Assembly: GCF_030651755.1 (NCBI RefSeq)
Contig: NZ_JAUSBZ010000048.1
Span: forward strand, 62,001-126,000
Length of the DNA: 64,000 nt
Direction: 5' to 3'
DNA from: Phenylobacterium sp.
GTDB taxonomy: Bacteria; Pseudomonadota; Alphaproteobacteria; Caulobacterales; Caulobacteraceae
In this document: piece by piece, positions 40,641 through 49,782 of the stretch
Numbering within the stretch: position 1 is the stretch's first letter
Layout of the letters: the number at the start of each line of letters is the position of its first letter
Notes under the pieces: generated by a model
Databases searched by the model: none
Seen by the model: the letters and a program-made list of their open reading frames with translations, nothing else
What the model was told of the DNA's origin: nothing
Program-made: the position numbers and the translations under genes

Positions 40641-41494
40641 GTGGCCCGCTCCGCCCGGCGCGGCGGATGGACCAGGGTCACCAGGACGAAGCTGAGCATC
40701 ATCAGCAGGTACCAGGACCCCATCTTGGCCAGGCTGACCGGCGTCCAGCCGTCAGCCTGGTCGGGATAGACCCAGGCCGAGGCGTAGGTCCCCAGGTTCT
40801 CGGCGATCCAGATGAAGAAGGCCGTCAGGATCGCCGCGGCCAGCAGGGGCATGCGCCGGTCCCTCAGGTCTGGGCGGTAGACCACCGAGGTGCGGGCGAA
40901 GATCACCACGGAAAAGGCGAACAGCCCCCAGCGGATGTCGGGCAGATAGTGGTGGCTGAAGAAGTTGGCATAGGCCAGCACCGCCAGGATCCAGGGCGCC
41001 CAGACCGGGGGATAGCTGGCGAAGCGGATATCCATCAGCCGGATGATCCGGGCCATGAACGAGCCGACGCAGGCGTACATGAAGCCTGAGAACAGCGGCA
41101 CCTCGCCAATGCGCAGCAGGCTTTCCTCCGGATAGGTCCAGGAGCCGTGGGCGGTCTTGAAAAGCTCCATCGCGGTCCCGACGCCGTGGAAGATGGCGAT
41201 GACCAAGGCCTCCCTCGGCCGCTCCAGCCCTGTGACAAGCAGGAAGACCTGCAGGAGCACCGCTGCGATGACCAGGAAGTCGTAGCGGGCCAGGGGCGCG
41301 CCGTCCGGCCACCAGAAACTGGTGGCCACCAGCAGGGCCAGCATGGTCCCGGCGAACAGGCAGGCCCAGGCCTGCTTCAGTCCAAACAGCAGGAATTCAT
41401 AGGCGCCGGCCCGCCACGGCGCGCCAAGCGTCCAGGGCCTGGCCCAGGCGTCGAAGGCCTCGACCCTGGCCTTGATCTGGTCCTTCAGGTTCAC
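40637..41494 (-). CDS. DUF817 family integral membrane protein
   Basis: 285 aa from a GTG start. It has about eight hydrophobic segments. The family blocks include YEFLLFGLKQAWACLFAG, FHGVGTAMELFKTAHGSWTYPEES, FSGFMYACVGSFMARIIRLMDIRF, AYANFFSHHYLPDIRWGLF and VYPDQADGWTPVSLAKMGSWYLLM. The conserved E, H and W residues in the loops suggest a membrane enzyme or transporter, but DUF817 has no established role. It converges on folE. Confidence 0.85.
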   Translation of the reverse strand: MNLKDQIKARVEAFDAWARPWTLGAPWRAGAYEFLLFGLKQAWACLFAGTMLALLVATSFWWPDGAPLARYDFLVIAAVLLQVFLLVTGLERPREALVIAIFHGVGTAMELFKTAHGSWTYPEESLLRIGEVPLFSGFMYACVGSFMARIIRLMDIRFASYPPVWAPWILAVLAYANFFSHHYLPDIRWGLFAFSVVIFARTSVVYRPDLRDRRMPLLAAAILTAFFIWIAENLGTYASAWVYPDQADGWTPVSLAKMGSWYLLMMLSFVLVTLVHPPRRAERAT

Positions 41495-41505
41495 CGGGCG
41501 GCGAG

Positions 41506-42558
41506 CTAGGCGACCACCACGTCGAGCAGGCTTCGGGCCAGGGCGTCAGCCGCGCCGCTTCCCTTCAGGGTGACGGCGACCGTGGCGCGGGTGGTCATCG
41601 AATAGGCGACGATCGAAGCTGCATTCGGCTCTCCAGCATAGAGCCAGGTGTCGGCTGGGGCGCCCGCCTCGGCGGCGAGATCGCGCACCCGGACCCCGAG
41701 ACCCACATAGTCGGCCAGCTCTTCGCCCACGGGATGGAGCCGGTAGAACCGCCGCCGGGTCATCTCGCCCCCGTGCAGCCGGTCCCCCAGCAGGTCACGC
41801 CAGAATCGCACCACGTCCAGGGCCGAGGCGTTCACCGCGACCGGCTCGCCGGCGGTGAAAATTGTCTCCCCCAGATCCCGCCGCGTCGCGATCCTCTGGG
41901 CCAGCAGGTCGGACATGGGGGCGTCGGCGGCGGCGGTGAGGACCTGGGCCAGCAGGGCGTCATTGGCCGGCGACAGGCGCATCGCCGCGCCGGGCTGGAA
42001 CAGGGCGGCCTGGGGCTCAGGCGCCGTCAGGTCGGGGAGGCCGCTGGTATGGGCCAGCAGGTCCTCCAGGGTGATCCAGGCGGCGTTGGGCAAGTCCGGC
42101 GCCCATCGGGCGATCTCGGCGTCCAGGGTCAGGGCGCCGCCTTCCACCATCTGCGCCGCCGCAGTGGCGACATAGGCGCGATCGAGCCCGTCCCAGGCGA
42201 ACTGCGCCGCGGGCGCCGTCCCGTCGCGGGTCCAGCTCTGAGTCCAGACGGCGCCGCCCGGCTCGGCCAGGGCCGCCGTCGCCGCCTCGACCCCGGGCGT
42301 CGCGGTCACGCCCTGGATGAACCGGTCCTCGATGGCGTCGCGGATCACCGGCTGCAGGCGCGCAGAAACCGCCGTGCGGATCTGGTCGAACTGCCAGTCG
42401 CCCAGCTGCTGGCGCAGGGGCGGACCGGCATAGTCGGCCCGGCCAGCCCGTGGCGCCCGGCCCCCTCGCCGGCCAAGACCGAAGGGCCACTGGGCGAAGG
42501 CCGGCGCGGGCGCGGCCAGGACAGCGGCGGACAGGAGGGCGCGGCGGCTGAGGCTCAT
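41506..42558 (-). CDS. Serine-hydrolase (beta-lactamase class C) fold protein lacking catalytic residues
   Basis: 350 aa with a twin-arginine signal ([19 protein letters not shown]), so it is exported folded. Residues about 100-350 align by eye with the beta-lactamase/esterase family ([39 protein letters not shown]). But the position of the SxxK motif reads G124-L-D-R127 in [10 protein letters not shown], and the later YxN segment reads [10 protein letters not shown], so the nucleophile, general base Lys and Tyr all seem lost. It is probably a pseudoenzyme or binding protein. Fold assignment by eye. Confidence 0.7.
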   Translation of the reverse strand: MSLSRRALLSAAVLAAPAPAFAQWPFGLGRRGGRAPRAGRADYAGPPLRQQLGDWQFDQIRTAVSARLQPVIRDAIEDRFIQGVTATPGVEAATAALAEPGGAVWTQSWTRDGTAPAAQFAWDGLDRAYVATAAAQMVEGGALTLDAEIARWAPDLPNAAWITLEDLLAHTSGLPDLTAPEPQAALFQPGAAMRLSPANDALLAQVLTAAADAPMSDLLAQRIATRRDLGETIFTAGEPVAVNASALDVVRFWRDLLGDRLHGGEMTRRRFYRLHPVGEELADYVGLGVRVRDLAAEAGAPADTWLYAGEPNAASIVAYSMTTRATVAVTLKGSGAADALARSLLDVVVA

Positions 42559-42638
42559 GTCGAATCGTCTCCCTTGGAAAGGCGCAAGCTGCGCTGCGGC
42601 GCCTCCCCCTGCCTGAGAAGGAGGGCTATAGTTTGCCC

Positions 42639-43037
42639 ATGTCCGTGCAATTTCCCACCGCTTCCGACACCCACGCCCTGGAGCGCGGCGAGGTCATCGC
42701 CCCGCGCTTCGACACCAACGGCCTGATTGCGGCGGTCGCCACCCATGCCGAGACCGGCGAGGTGCTGATGTTCGCCTGGATGAACGCCGAGGCCCTGGCC
42801 CTGACGCTCTCCACCGGACAGGCCCACTATTACAGCCGATCGCGCAAGGCCCTCTGGCTCAAGGGCGAGACCAGCGGCCAGGTGCAGCAGGTGGTCGAGA
42901 CCCGGATCGACTGCGACCAGGACTGTGTCTGGATCAAGGTGCTGCCCCAGGGCGACGGCGGCGCCTGCCATGTGGGCTTCCGGTCATGCTTCTATCGGGT
43001 GGTCGAGAATGGAAGGCTGGTCGAGCGGCCCGACTGA
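42639..43037 (+). CDS. hisI: Phosphoribosyl-AMP cyclohydrolase
   Basis: 132 aa from ATG 42639. It opens the purine ring of phosphoribosyl-AMP in histidine synthesis. The sequence contains [59 protein letters not shown] (metal Cys/Asp) and [14 protein letters not shown]. There is no HisE domain, so it is the stand-alone HisI. Histidine operon partners are absent here. Its stop lies inside a 12-bp inverted repeat shared with converging phoD. Confidence 0.95.
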   Translation: MSVQFPTASDTHALERGEVIAPRFDTNGLIAAVATHAETGEVLMFAWMNAEALALTLSTGQAHYYSRSRKALWLKGETSGQVQQVVETRIDCDQDCVWIKVLPQGDGGACHVGFRSCFYRVVENGRLVERPD

Positions 43038-43053
43038 GCCAGGCCGCTCGACC
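43019..43053. terminator. Hairpin between converging hisI and phoD-type genes
   Basis: GGTCGAGCGGCC (43019-43030) and GGCCGCTCGACC (43042-43053) form a perfect 12-bp stem with an 11-nt loop holding the hisI stop codon. There is no clear T-run, so it may be a weak or protein-assisted bidirectional terminator. Confidence 0.5.
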
Positions 43054-43060
43054 CTGATCC

Positions 43061-44743
43061 TCAGATTTCGACCGGCTTGAGCGGCGAGACGCCGCCCTCC
43101 AGGGGCGAGACGGCATAGGCCTTGCGCACGCGCGTCTCATAGTCCCGGGAGGTGATGGACGAGACGGTCATCAGATCCCCACGGGCCATGTCCGGCGTCA
43201 GGGTCAGCAGGACAAAGCCCTTGGCGTCGTGGTCGCTATGGACCACCTCCTTGGCGCCCTTGATGTAAAGCTCGCCCACCGGCAGATCCTTCACCGTGTC
43301 GCCGGCCCCCGGGCTGGTGATTCCGGTGGTGCCGAACTCCACGGCGCGCAGCACGCCGTCGTCGTCGTGCAGTTCATTGACCCAGAAGGCGTGACTGTCG
43401 CCGGAGACGACGATGGCCCGGGCCCCGGCGGCCTCGACGGCGTCATAGAGGCGCTCGCGGGCGGCGGGATAGCCGTCCCACATGTCCATGCCATAGGGCA
43501 GACCCATGGCGGCCAGACGCTCCATCTGCTCGATGCGCCGGGCGATGTCCTCGGGCTGGGCGGCGATGGCCGCGGCCACGGCCTCTTCGCCGAGGACCTT
43601 GCTCGGGCTGGGGACATCCATCCGGGCCATGACCACCTGGTTGCCCAGGATCTGCCAGGTCCGGCCTGACTGGACCGACTGGGCCAGTTCCTTGGCCAGC
43701 CAGTCTTCCTGAGCGGGGCTCATCATCCGGCGGGCGGGATCCGCCAGCTTCTGGCGGAAGGCGGCAAGGTCGGGCTGGCCATCCACCACGGGCAGGTCAC
43801 GGCCATAGTCCAGCTGGTCGTCCCGGGCGGTCAGCCGGGTCTCCAGCATCATCAGGCTGGCCAGGTCGCCAAACTGGAAGCTGCGGTTCATGGCTTCGAA
43901 GCTGCCGCCCGGCGCCGGGTCGCGGATCGGCATCCACTCGAAATAGGCCTTCAGCGCATTGGCCTTGCGCACATTCCAGTCGCCTTCGGTCTCTGGCGTA
44001 TGGTTCTGGGCGCCGCCCATCCAGCTGTTGTTGGCGGTCTCGTGGTCGTCCCAGGAGACGATCCAGGGGGCGCGGGCATGGGCCGCCTGCAGCTGGGGAT
44101 CGGTCTTGTACTGGGCGTGACGCTGGCGGTAGTCCTCCAGACTGACGATCTCGCGGTCGGGAATATGGGGCCGCTCGGCCGCCACCGCAGAGTTCATCCC
44201 ATAGGAGCCGGGGCCGCCATACTCATAGATGTAGTCGCCCAGGTGGACCACGGCGTCCAGCTTGGGCAGGTCGGCGATCGCCTGATAGGCGTTGAAATAG
44301 CCGTAGGGGTAGAGTGAGCACGAGGCCACGGCGAAGACCAGTTCGCGGACCTCCCCCGTGGGCAGGGTGCGGGTGCGCCCCATGGGCGAGGTGACCCCAT
44401 TGGCTTCGAATTCAAAGGTGTAGGCCCGGGCCGGGTCCAGTCCTGTGACATCCACCTTGACGGTGAAGTCCCGGTCGGGGCCGGTCAGGCCCGCGCCTGA
44501 CTTGGCGCCGCCGGCGCGGCGATCCACCGGGTTCAAGCGCCAGGCATAGGCGATCAGCCCTGCGCCGTCGGTTTTCGGCGTGATCCGCGTCCACAACACG
44601 ACGGCGTCGGCCAGGGGATCGCCAGAAGCTACGCCGTGCTCGAAGGCCACCGCCCCCGAATAGGCGCTCTGGGCGTGGGCGGTAAGCGGCGCTGCGGCGC
44701 CGATGCCAAGAAGGGCCAGCGCCCGGCGTCGATCGATGTTCAT
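43061..44743 (-). CDS. phoD: PhoD-like alkaline phosphatase/phosphodiesterase
   Basis: 560 aa from ATG 44743. A twin-arginine signal (NIDRRRALALLGIGAAAPLTAHAQ) precedes an N-terminal fibronectin-like domain (about 30-130), then the PhoD metallophosphatase domain with VHLGDYIYEYGG, SLEDYRQRHAQYKTDPQLQAAHA, VSWDDHETANNSWMGG, ARDDQLDYGRDLPV and VVSGDSHAFWVNEL. It is a Ca/Fe-dependent phosphomonoesterase exported to the periplasm in folded form. It is divergent from the ferritin-like gene. Phosphate control would be expected but no clear pho box is seen. Confidence 0.92.
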   Translation of the reverse strand: MNIDRRRALALLGIGAAAPLTAHAQSAYSGAVAFEHGVASGDPLADAVVLWTRITPKTDGAGLIAYAWRLNPVDRRAGGAKSGAGLTGPDRDFTVKVDVTGLDPARAYTFEFEANGVTSPMGRTRTLPTGEVRELVFAVASCSLYPYGYFNAYQAIADLPKLDAVVHLGDYIYEYGGPGSYGMNSAVAAERPHIPDREIVSLEDYRQRHAQYKTDPQLQAAHARAPWIVSWDDHETANNSWMGGAQNHTPETEGDWNVRKANALKAYFEWMPIRDPAPGGSFEAMNRSFQFGDLASLMMLETRLTARDDQLDYGRDLPVVDGQPDLAAFRQKLADPARRMMSPAQEDWLAKELAQSVQSGRTWQILGNQVVMARMDVPSPSKVLGEEAVAAAIAAQPEDIARRIEQMERLAAMGLPYGMDMWDGYPAARERLYDAVEAAGARAIVVSGDSHAFWVNELHDDDGVLRAVEFGTTGITSPGAGDTVKDLPVGELYIKGAKEVVHSDHDAKGFVLLTLTPDMARGDLMTVSSITSRDYETRVRKAYAVSPLEGGVSPLKPVEI

Positions 44744-44809
44744 TCCAACTGTCCCCAACTCGCGCGGTGATCGTGCGCGTGCAATAGAAGGCGTTTCTGC
44801 GACAGGAGC

Positions 44810-45136
44810 ATGATGATCATGGCCAGCGAGACCCTTCACGTCCCCCGGGAGAAGCTTAGCCCCAGGACCCTCCAGCTCCACTATGCGATCTCCTCGCTGA
44901 TGGAAGAGCTCGAAGCGGTGGACTGGTACCGCCAGCGGGCCGACGATTGCGACGATCCCGAACTGAAAGCCATCCTCCTGCACAACGCCAAGGAGGAAAT
45001 GGAGCATGCGGCCATGGTCCTGGAATGGATCCGCCGCAATGATGAGCAGTTCGACGGCCAGCTGCGGGAATACCTGTTCAAGGAGGGTTCCATTACGGGT
45101 CAGGAAGAGGACGCGGCCGGCAAGCATGGTCTCTGA
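44810..45136 (+). CDS. Encapsulated-ferritin-like (EncFtn family) protein without cargo peptide
   Basis: About 105-108 aa; starts at 44810, 44813 and 44819 share one AGGAG site. Two antiparallel helices carry the EncFtn ferroxidase residues: SLMEELEAVDWY (Glu32, Glu33, Glu35, Trp39, Tyr40) and AKEEMEHAAMVLEWIRRND (Glu62, Glu63, Glu65, His66). These match Rhodospirillum rubrum EncFtn. EncFtn oxidises ferrous iron inside an encapsulin shell and normally ends in a cargo-loading tail such as GSLxx. This one ends ...GQEEDAAGKHGL with no such tail, and no encapsulin gene is in the window. It overlaps the rluD-type gene by 11 bp. Confidence 0.85.
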   Translation: MMIMASETLHVPREKLSPRTLQLHYAISSLMEELEAVDWYRQRADDCDDPELKAILLHNAKEEMEHAAMVLEWIRRNDEQFDGQLREYLFKEGSITGQEEDAAGKHGL

Positions 45137-46139
45137 CCCCCCCGCCGCCGCCCAGGCCGCCGTCGATGAGGACGAGGATGGCGATCTGCTGATCGTCCAA
45201 GTCGCCCCCGAGGCGGCCGGCGGACGGCTGGACAAGACCTTGGCGGCCCTGGTTTCGGCGCTGTCGCGGGCCCGTATCCAGTCGCTGCTGGCGGACGGCG
45301 CGGTCACCCGCGACGGGTCGCCGGTCCGCGACGGGTCGGCCAAAGCCCTGGCGGGCGCCTATGAAATCCTGGTTCCGGCGGTGATCTCCGCTGAGCCGGC
45401 GGCGCAGGACCTGCGGCTCACCGTGCTGTTCGAAGACAGCCACCTGATCGTCATCGACAAGGCGGCCGGCATGGCGGTCCACCCGGCGCCGGGAACCCCG
45501 GACGGGACGGTGGTCAACGCGCTGTTGCACCATTGCGGCGAAAGCCTGTCGGGCATTGGTGGGGTGGCGCGGCCCGGCATCGTCCACCGGCTGGACAAGG
45601 ACACCTCCGGCGTCCTGGTCTGCGCCAAGACCGACGCCGCGCACCAGGGCTTGTCGGCCCTGTTCTTTCGCCATGACATCGACCGGGCCTATGTGGCCCT
45701 GACCCGAGGGGCGCCCAAGCCGCGCAAGGGCGTCGTACAGTCGCGCCTGGGCCGCTCGGCCCATGACCGCAAGAAGATGGCGGTGCTGCGCACCGGCGGC
45801 CGCGAGGCCATCACCCACTATGAGACCACCGAGCTGTTCGGCCCCAGCGATCGCCCCACCGCGGCCCGGGTCCGGTGCCGATTGGAGACCGGCCGCACCC
45901 ATCAGATCCGCGTCCACATGGCGTCCAAGGGCGCCCCCTGCCTGGGAGATGCGATCTATGGCTCCGGCAGCCCCGCCCCAGGGGTGCGCGCCGCCATGGC
46001 CGAAGCCGGTCTGACCCGGCAGGCCCTGCACGCAGCGGTGCTTGGTTTTGTTCACCCCATCACCGGCGAGCCCCTGCGCTTTGAGAGTCCCCTGCCCGCC
46101 GACATGGCCAGGCTTCAAGTTCTCCTGGGCGCCCTCTGA
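45126..46139 (+). CDS. RluD-family 23S rRNA pseudouridine synthase
   Basis: 337 aa from ATG 45126, which lies inside the 3' end of the EncFtn-like gene. An S4-type RNA-binding domain at about 30-95 (GRLDKTLAALVSALSRARIQSLLADGAVTRDG) precedes the synthase core with catalytic Asp in GIVHRLDKDTSGVLV, then TGRTHQIRVHMAS and GDAIYGS. It isomerises uridines in rRNA helix 69 or related sites. Translation is probably coupled to the upstream gene. It is the last gene before rpoH. Confidence 0.93.
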   Translation: MVSDPPAAAQAAVDEDEDGDLLIVQVAPEAAGGRLDKTLAALVSALSRARIQSLLADGAVTRDGSPVRDGSAKALAGAYEILVPAVISAEPAAQDLRLTVLFEDSHLIVIDKAAGMAVHPAPGTPDGTVVNALLHHCGESLSGIGGVARPGIVHRLDKDTSGVLVCAKTDAAHQGLSALFFRHDIDRAYVALTRGAPKPRKGVVQSRLGRSAHDRKKMAVLRTGGREAITHYETTELFGPSDRPTAARVRCRLETGRTHQIRVHMASKGAPCLGDAIYGSGSPAPGVRAAMAEAGLTRQALHAAVLGFVHPITGEPLRFESPLPADMARLQVLLGAL

Positions 46140-46162
46140 GTTTTTCGGCAGGCGTCGGCGCC

Positions 46163-46192
46163 TTGCTCACGCCAAGATCGGCGCGTACTAAT
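46163..46192 (+). promoter_or_regulatory. Candidate promoter upstream of rpoH
   Basis: TTGCTC (46163) and TACTAAT (46186) are separated by 17 bp, good spacing for a sigma-70-type promoter. CCTTG at 46161 followed about 20 bp on by CGTACTAA also gives a partial heat-shock-type pattern. The start codon is at 46344, leaving a leader of about 150 nt. Which sigma factor uses it is not resolved. Confidence 0.4.
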
Positions 46193-46343
46193 ACCTGAGT
46201 TCACAAGTGGGACTTTCCAACCGCCCTCCCCGGCGGCCTTCCGCTCCGAGAGCCCAGTACCTATCTGAGGATTTGAGGGGTGGAGGGACCTGCGCGCACC
46301 CGCGCGGCGGCCCGGCGAGTCCACACAATCAGAGGGGATAGTC

Positions 46344-47231
46344 ATGGCCGTGCAAACGCTTGCCGTCATGTCGCCGGAAGGCGGCCTGAGCCGGTATCTC
46401 AGCGACATTCGCAAATTTCCGATGCTGGCCAAGGACGAGGAGTTCATGCTCGCCAAGCGCTGGCAGGAGCACGAGGACCCCGAGGCCGCCCATCGTCTGG
46501 TGACCAGCCACCTGCGCCTGGTGGCCAAGATCGCCATGGGCTATCGCGGCTATGGCCTGCCCATCGGCGAGGTGATCTCCGAGGGCAATGTCGGCCTGAT
46601 GCAGGCGGTCAAGAAGTTCGATCCTGACCGGGGCTTCCGTCTGGCCACCTACGCCATGTGGTGGATCCGCGCCTCGATCCAGGAATACATCCTGCGCTCC
46701 TGGTCGCTGGTGAAGATGGGGACCACGGCGGCGCAGAAGAAGCTGTTCTTCAACCTGCGCAAGGCCAAGAGCCAGATCAGCGCCTTCGAGGAAGGCGACA
46801 TGCATCCCGACCAGGTCCGCCTGATCGCCACCAAGCTGGGCGTGCTGGACGAGGAGGTCATCTCCATGAACCGGCGCCTGTCGGGGCCGGACGCCTCCCT
46901 GAACGCGCCCCTGCGCTCGGATTCCGAGAGCGAATGGCAGGACTGGCTGGCCGATGACGCCGCCCCCAGCCAGGAGACGGTGGTCGCCGACAATGAGGAG
47001 CGCGGCCTGCGCATGGGCCTCCTGCAGGAGGCCATGGCCGAGCTGACCGATCGCGAGCGTCACATCCTGACTGAGCGCCGGCTGAAGGACGACCCGACGA
47101 CCCTGGAGGAACTGGCCGGCCAGTATGGCGTCAGCCGCGAGCGGGTCCGCCAGATCGAGGTTCGCGCCTTCGAAAAGCTGCAGAAGACCATGCAGGCCGC
47201 CGCCGAGGACCGGAACCTCGTCAACGCCTGA
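46344..47231 (+). CDS. rpoH: RNA polymerase sigma factor RpoH (sigma-32)
   Basis: 295 aa. Heat-shock sigma factor. Region 2 has LVTSHLRLVAKIAMGYRGYGLPIGEVISEGNVGLMQAVKKFDP and TYAMWWIRASIQEYILRSWSLVKMGTT; the RpoH box is represented by QKKLFFNLRKAKSQI; region 4 has ERHILTERRLKDDPTTLEELAGQYGVSRERVRQIEVRA. Length is typical. It ends at a strong terminator. Paralogues exist in many Alphaproteobacteria, so whether it is the principal RpoH is open. Confidence 0.96.
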   Translation: MAVQTLAVMSPEGGLSRYLSDIRKFPMLAKDEEFMLAKRWQEHEDPEAAHRLVTSHLRLVAKIAMGYRGYGLPIGEVISEGNVGLMQAVKKFDPDRGFRLATYAMWWIRASIQEYILRSWSLVKMGTTAAQKKLFFNLRKAKSQISAFEEGDMHPDQVRLIATKLGVLDEEVISMNRRLSGPDASLNAPLRSDSESEWQDWLADDAAPSQETVVADNEERGLRMGLLQEAMAELTDRERHILTERRLKDDPTTLEELAGQYGVSRERVRQIEVRAFEKLQKTMQAAAEDRNLVNA

Positions 47232-47255
47232 CGGAGCCAAGCCTCTGAGACGTCG

Positions 47256-47285
47256 ACGGCCGGCCCCCACAGGGCCGGCCGTTTT
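47256..47285 (+). terminator. Rho-independent terminator of rpoH
   Basis: ACGGCCGGCCC (47256-47266) and GGGCCGGCCGT (47272-47282) form a perfect 11-bp GC-rich stem with loop CCACA, followed by TTTT. It lies 25 bp after the rpoH stop and just before the end of the converging TonB receptor gene. Confidence 0.85.
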
Positions 47286-47299
47286 CGTGTCCCTGGGCC

Positions 47300-49684
47300 T
47301 TAGAAGCTGCGCTGAACCGTCAGCCGCCACTGCCGGCCCACGCTCGGCAGCACTGCGACATTGGCGTAAACGTCGGCCACCGGCGTAAAGTAGAGCTTGT
47401 CGAACAGGTTATCTATGTTCAGACGCGCCATCCAGGGACCCCGGGCATAGTAGGCCGAGGCCGTCATGGTCGTGTGCTCCGGATAGACCACCGCGCCAGG
47501 GACCGTGCCGGAGGTCTCGCCCACATATTTCACACCGCCGGTCAGGCCCGCCTGCCCCCAGCTCATTTCGTCAGAGGTGTAGGTGGCGTAGATGCTGGCC
47601 ACGGTGTCAGGGACCGTCGTCTCTTCATAATCCACGGCCCGGGAGGGGAAGGTCGCATAGGAGAAGACGGCGTAGCCGCCGCCAAAGCCCAGCTCTCCCG
47701 GCGTCCTCGCGGCGAAGGCCGGGATATAATAGAAGCCGGTGTTGGGACCCTTGACGATGGTCTGCTGGTTGTTGCCGTTGACACTCAGGCTGAGATTGCG
47801 GTTGACCACCCAGCGGGCTTCCAGCTCCAGCCCCTTGGACCTGTGGCCGACCACCGTATTGTTCACCGAGTTCAGTCGGGTGCGGGTCTGGCGGTAGGCC
47901 GACAGGGAAGCCACCAGCGCGCCGTCCAGCCATTGGCCCTTCAGACCAAGCTCGCGCAGGTCGGAGTCCGAAATCCACGAGCCGTTCGGCACCTGGCCAG
48001 GGTTGATATCGCCCGCTTGGCTGACTTCCAGCGCGGCGGTTTCGGCGTAGGTCACATAGGGCATCAGGCCGAAGGGCGCCTTGTAGCTTGCGCTGAGGCT
48101 GTAGGTCCCCTTGCCACTGGCGTCCTTCTGGCCGAGGCGGTTGGCGACCGAGGCCTGGGAGCCGACGTCCTGGGACTTGACGCTGTAGTCGTCCAGTCGG
48201 CCGCTGAGGACCAGGTTCAGGCGGTCATAGATGGTGAGGTCGGCGACGGCGAAGGCGCCCCGGTCGTGCCATTTGGACTTGTTGTGCAGGTTCCACGGCA
48301 GGCCAATGCCGCCCGGCTCCTGCGAGAAGGGGTCATCGAAAATGTCGTTGGGCGTTGCGCCCGTGAGGATGTCGCGACGGTCCAGGGCGATGAAGGCGGT
48401 GCTCTCCTTGCGCTCCCCCTCGAAGGTCCTCCAGGACAGCCCCGACACCGTGTTCAGCACCAGATTGCGATCGGCGCTCGCGAACTCGCCATTGTAGGTC
48501 AGGCGCGCCTCGGCGACCCAGGTGTCGTAGTCGGCGGGAAAACCGTAGGACACGAAGCGCTGGTTCTTCAGCTGGTCATAGAACAGCTGGCCCTTGACCA
48601 CATGGTCGGGCCCAAACCGACGTCCGACATCCAGATAGTAGGTCTGGGTCTCGGTGTCGGAGAAGTCGCGGTCGGAGATGAAGACGTCCCGGGCGGTGAT
48701 CTTGGAGACGCCAAGGCCGGTGTCGAGGGTGAACCGGGGGTCGATCGAAGGCGCTGCGCCGCCGAAATAGCCCCGTGTCAGGGAGGCGCCGATCTCATTG
48801 GGGGTCAGGCGGCCATTGCCATCGAGGTCGACGATCGTCGTGTCGCGACCGCGGATATAGTTCTGGTTGTCCACCAGGTCCTGGGTCAGGCGGTTCCAGC
48901 CCGGGGTCTGAACATAGCCCTCGGAATTGTAGTACATGCCGCCGAAAGACACGAAATAGCCCTCAGGGGTCGAGAAGTCGGAGGAGAGCTGCAGCAGCTG
49001 GTGCTTGGGGGTGATCCCCCGATAGAAGCTGCCGGAGTCCTCGACCTCACCATAGAGGTAGACCCCGCCCTCCACCGCGCCGAAGCTGGCCGGCAGGCCG
49101 ACCTGGGCGCTGAGGTTCTTCTTGTCATAGCTGCCGACCGTCACCTCGACCTGCCCCGTGGGCGCGGTCAGATAGGCGCCCTCCACCTGGGCCGTCTTGG
49201 GGACGAAGTTCAGGAAGCCGCCGACCTTGCCGGGGCCGTTGAAGGCCGTCGGGGGACCGCGAACGATCTCCACCTGCTGGACCGCGCTGAGCAGGGTCGG
49301 ATAGGTGCCGCGGTTCTCGATGCGCTTGAACCCCCGGAAATAGACCTCGGCCAGGGTGCCGCGCACCGCCACGGACCCCGGAACATTGTAGAAGCTGGCG
49401 GTGAATGTGCCCGGAGAGACGGCGACCAGATCATCGACCGTCTCGATCCCGTAGCGCTGCAGCGTCAGGTCGCTGGCGAAGCTCGCCGAGCGGGCGGTCT
49501 CGATCAGAGGCTTGTCGATCCCCAGAACCGTATTGGTCGGCTGACGTTCGATCAGCCCGGCCCGGTCATTGGCGATGACAGTGATTTCTTCGACGGTCGC
49601 TGGCGTGTCGTCGGCCGCATGGGCGGTTCCCGCAACCAACAACAGGGCGGTCAGGCTGGCGGTGGCGAAATATGACGTCGACAT
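47300..49684 (-). CDS. TonB-dependent siderophore-type receptor
   Basis: 794 aa from ATG 49684 with GGGGGAG upstream. The signal peptide (STSYFATASLTALLLVAGTAHA) precedes the TonB-box region (EEITVIAN), the plug domain (LQRYGIETVDDLVAVSPGTF, VAVRGTLAEVYFRGFKRIENRG, VEIVRGPPTAFNGPGKVGGFLNFVPK) and a 22-strand barrel ending in Phe (WRLTVQRSF). It fits the siderophore receptor subgroup. No uptake genes are adjacent. A 26-bp dyad lies about 100 bp upstream and is a candidate regulatory site. Confidence 0.92.
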   Translation of the reverse strand: MSTSYFATASLTALLLVAGTAHAADDTPATVEEITVIANDRAGLIERQPTNTVLGIDKPLIETARSASFASDLTLQRYGIETVDDLVAVSPGTFTASFYNVPGSVAVRGTLAEVYFRGFKRIENRGTYPTLLSAVQQVEIVRGPPTAFNGPGKVGGFLNFVPKTAQVEGAYLTAPTGQVEVTVGSYDKKNLSAQVGLPASFGAVEGGVYLYGEVEDSGSFYRGITPKHQLLQLSSDFSTPEGYFVSFGGMYYNSEGYVQTPGWNRLTQDLVDNQNYIRGRDTTIVDLDGNGRLTPNEIGASLTRGYFGGAAPSIDPRFTLDTGLGVSKITARDVFISDRDFSDTETQTYYLDVGRRFGPDHVVKGQLFYDQLKNQRFVSYGFPADYDTWVAEARLTYNGEFASADRNLVLNTVSGLSWRTFEGERKESTAFIALDRRDILTGATPNDIFDDPFSQEPGGIGLPWNLHNKSKWHDRGAFAVADLTIYDRLNLVLSGRLDDYSVKSQDVGSQASVANRLGQKDASGKGTYSLSASYKAPFGLMPYVTYAETAALEVSQAGDINPGQVPNGSWISDSDLRELGLKGQWLDGALVASLSAYRQTRTRLNSVNNTVVGHRSKGLELEARWVVNRNLSLSVNGNNQQTIVKGPNTGFYYIPAFAARTPGELGFGGGYAVFSYATFPSRAVDYEETTVPDTVASIYATYTSDEMSWGQAGLTGGVKYVGETSGTVPGAVVYPEHTTMTASAYYARGPWMARLNIDNLFDKLYFTPVADVYANVAVLPSVGRQWRLTVQRSF

Positions 49685-49782
49685 AGCGGTTATGCTCCCC
49701 CGCTGGCGGCCGGCGTCCAACATGGATACCCCTCCAGCACGGGGGTGATTACCGGCGAAGGCGACAGCGAGCTTCCCGGCGC

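Noticed and set aside
43061-45343. Upstream extension of the PhoD frame across the ferritin-like gene
   Set aside because: The Tat signal at ATG 44743 defines the true N-terminus and the extension is antisense of a recognised gene.
47474-49675. 733-codon plus-strand frame over the TonB receptor
   Set aside because: It mirrors the receptor in antisense and has no start signal or domain.
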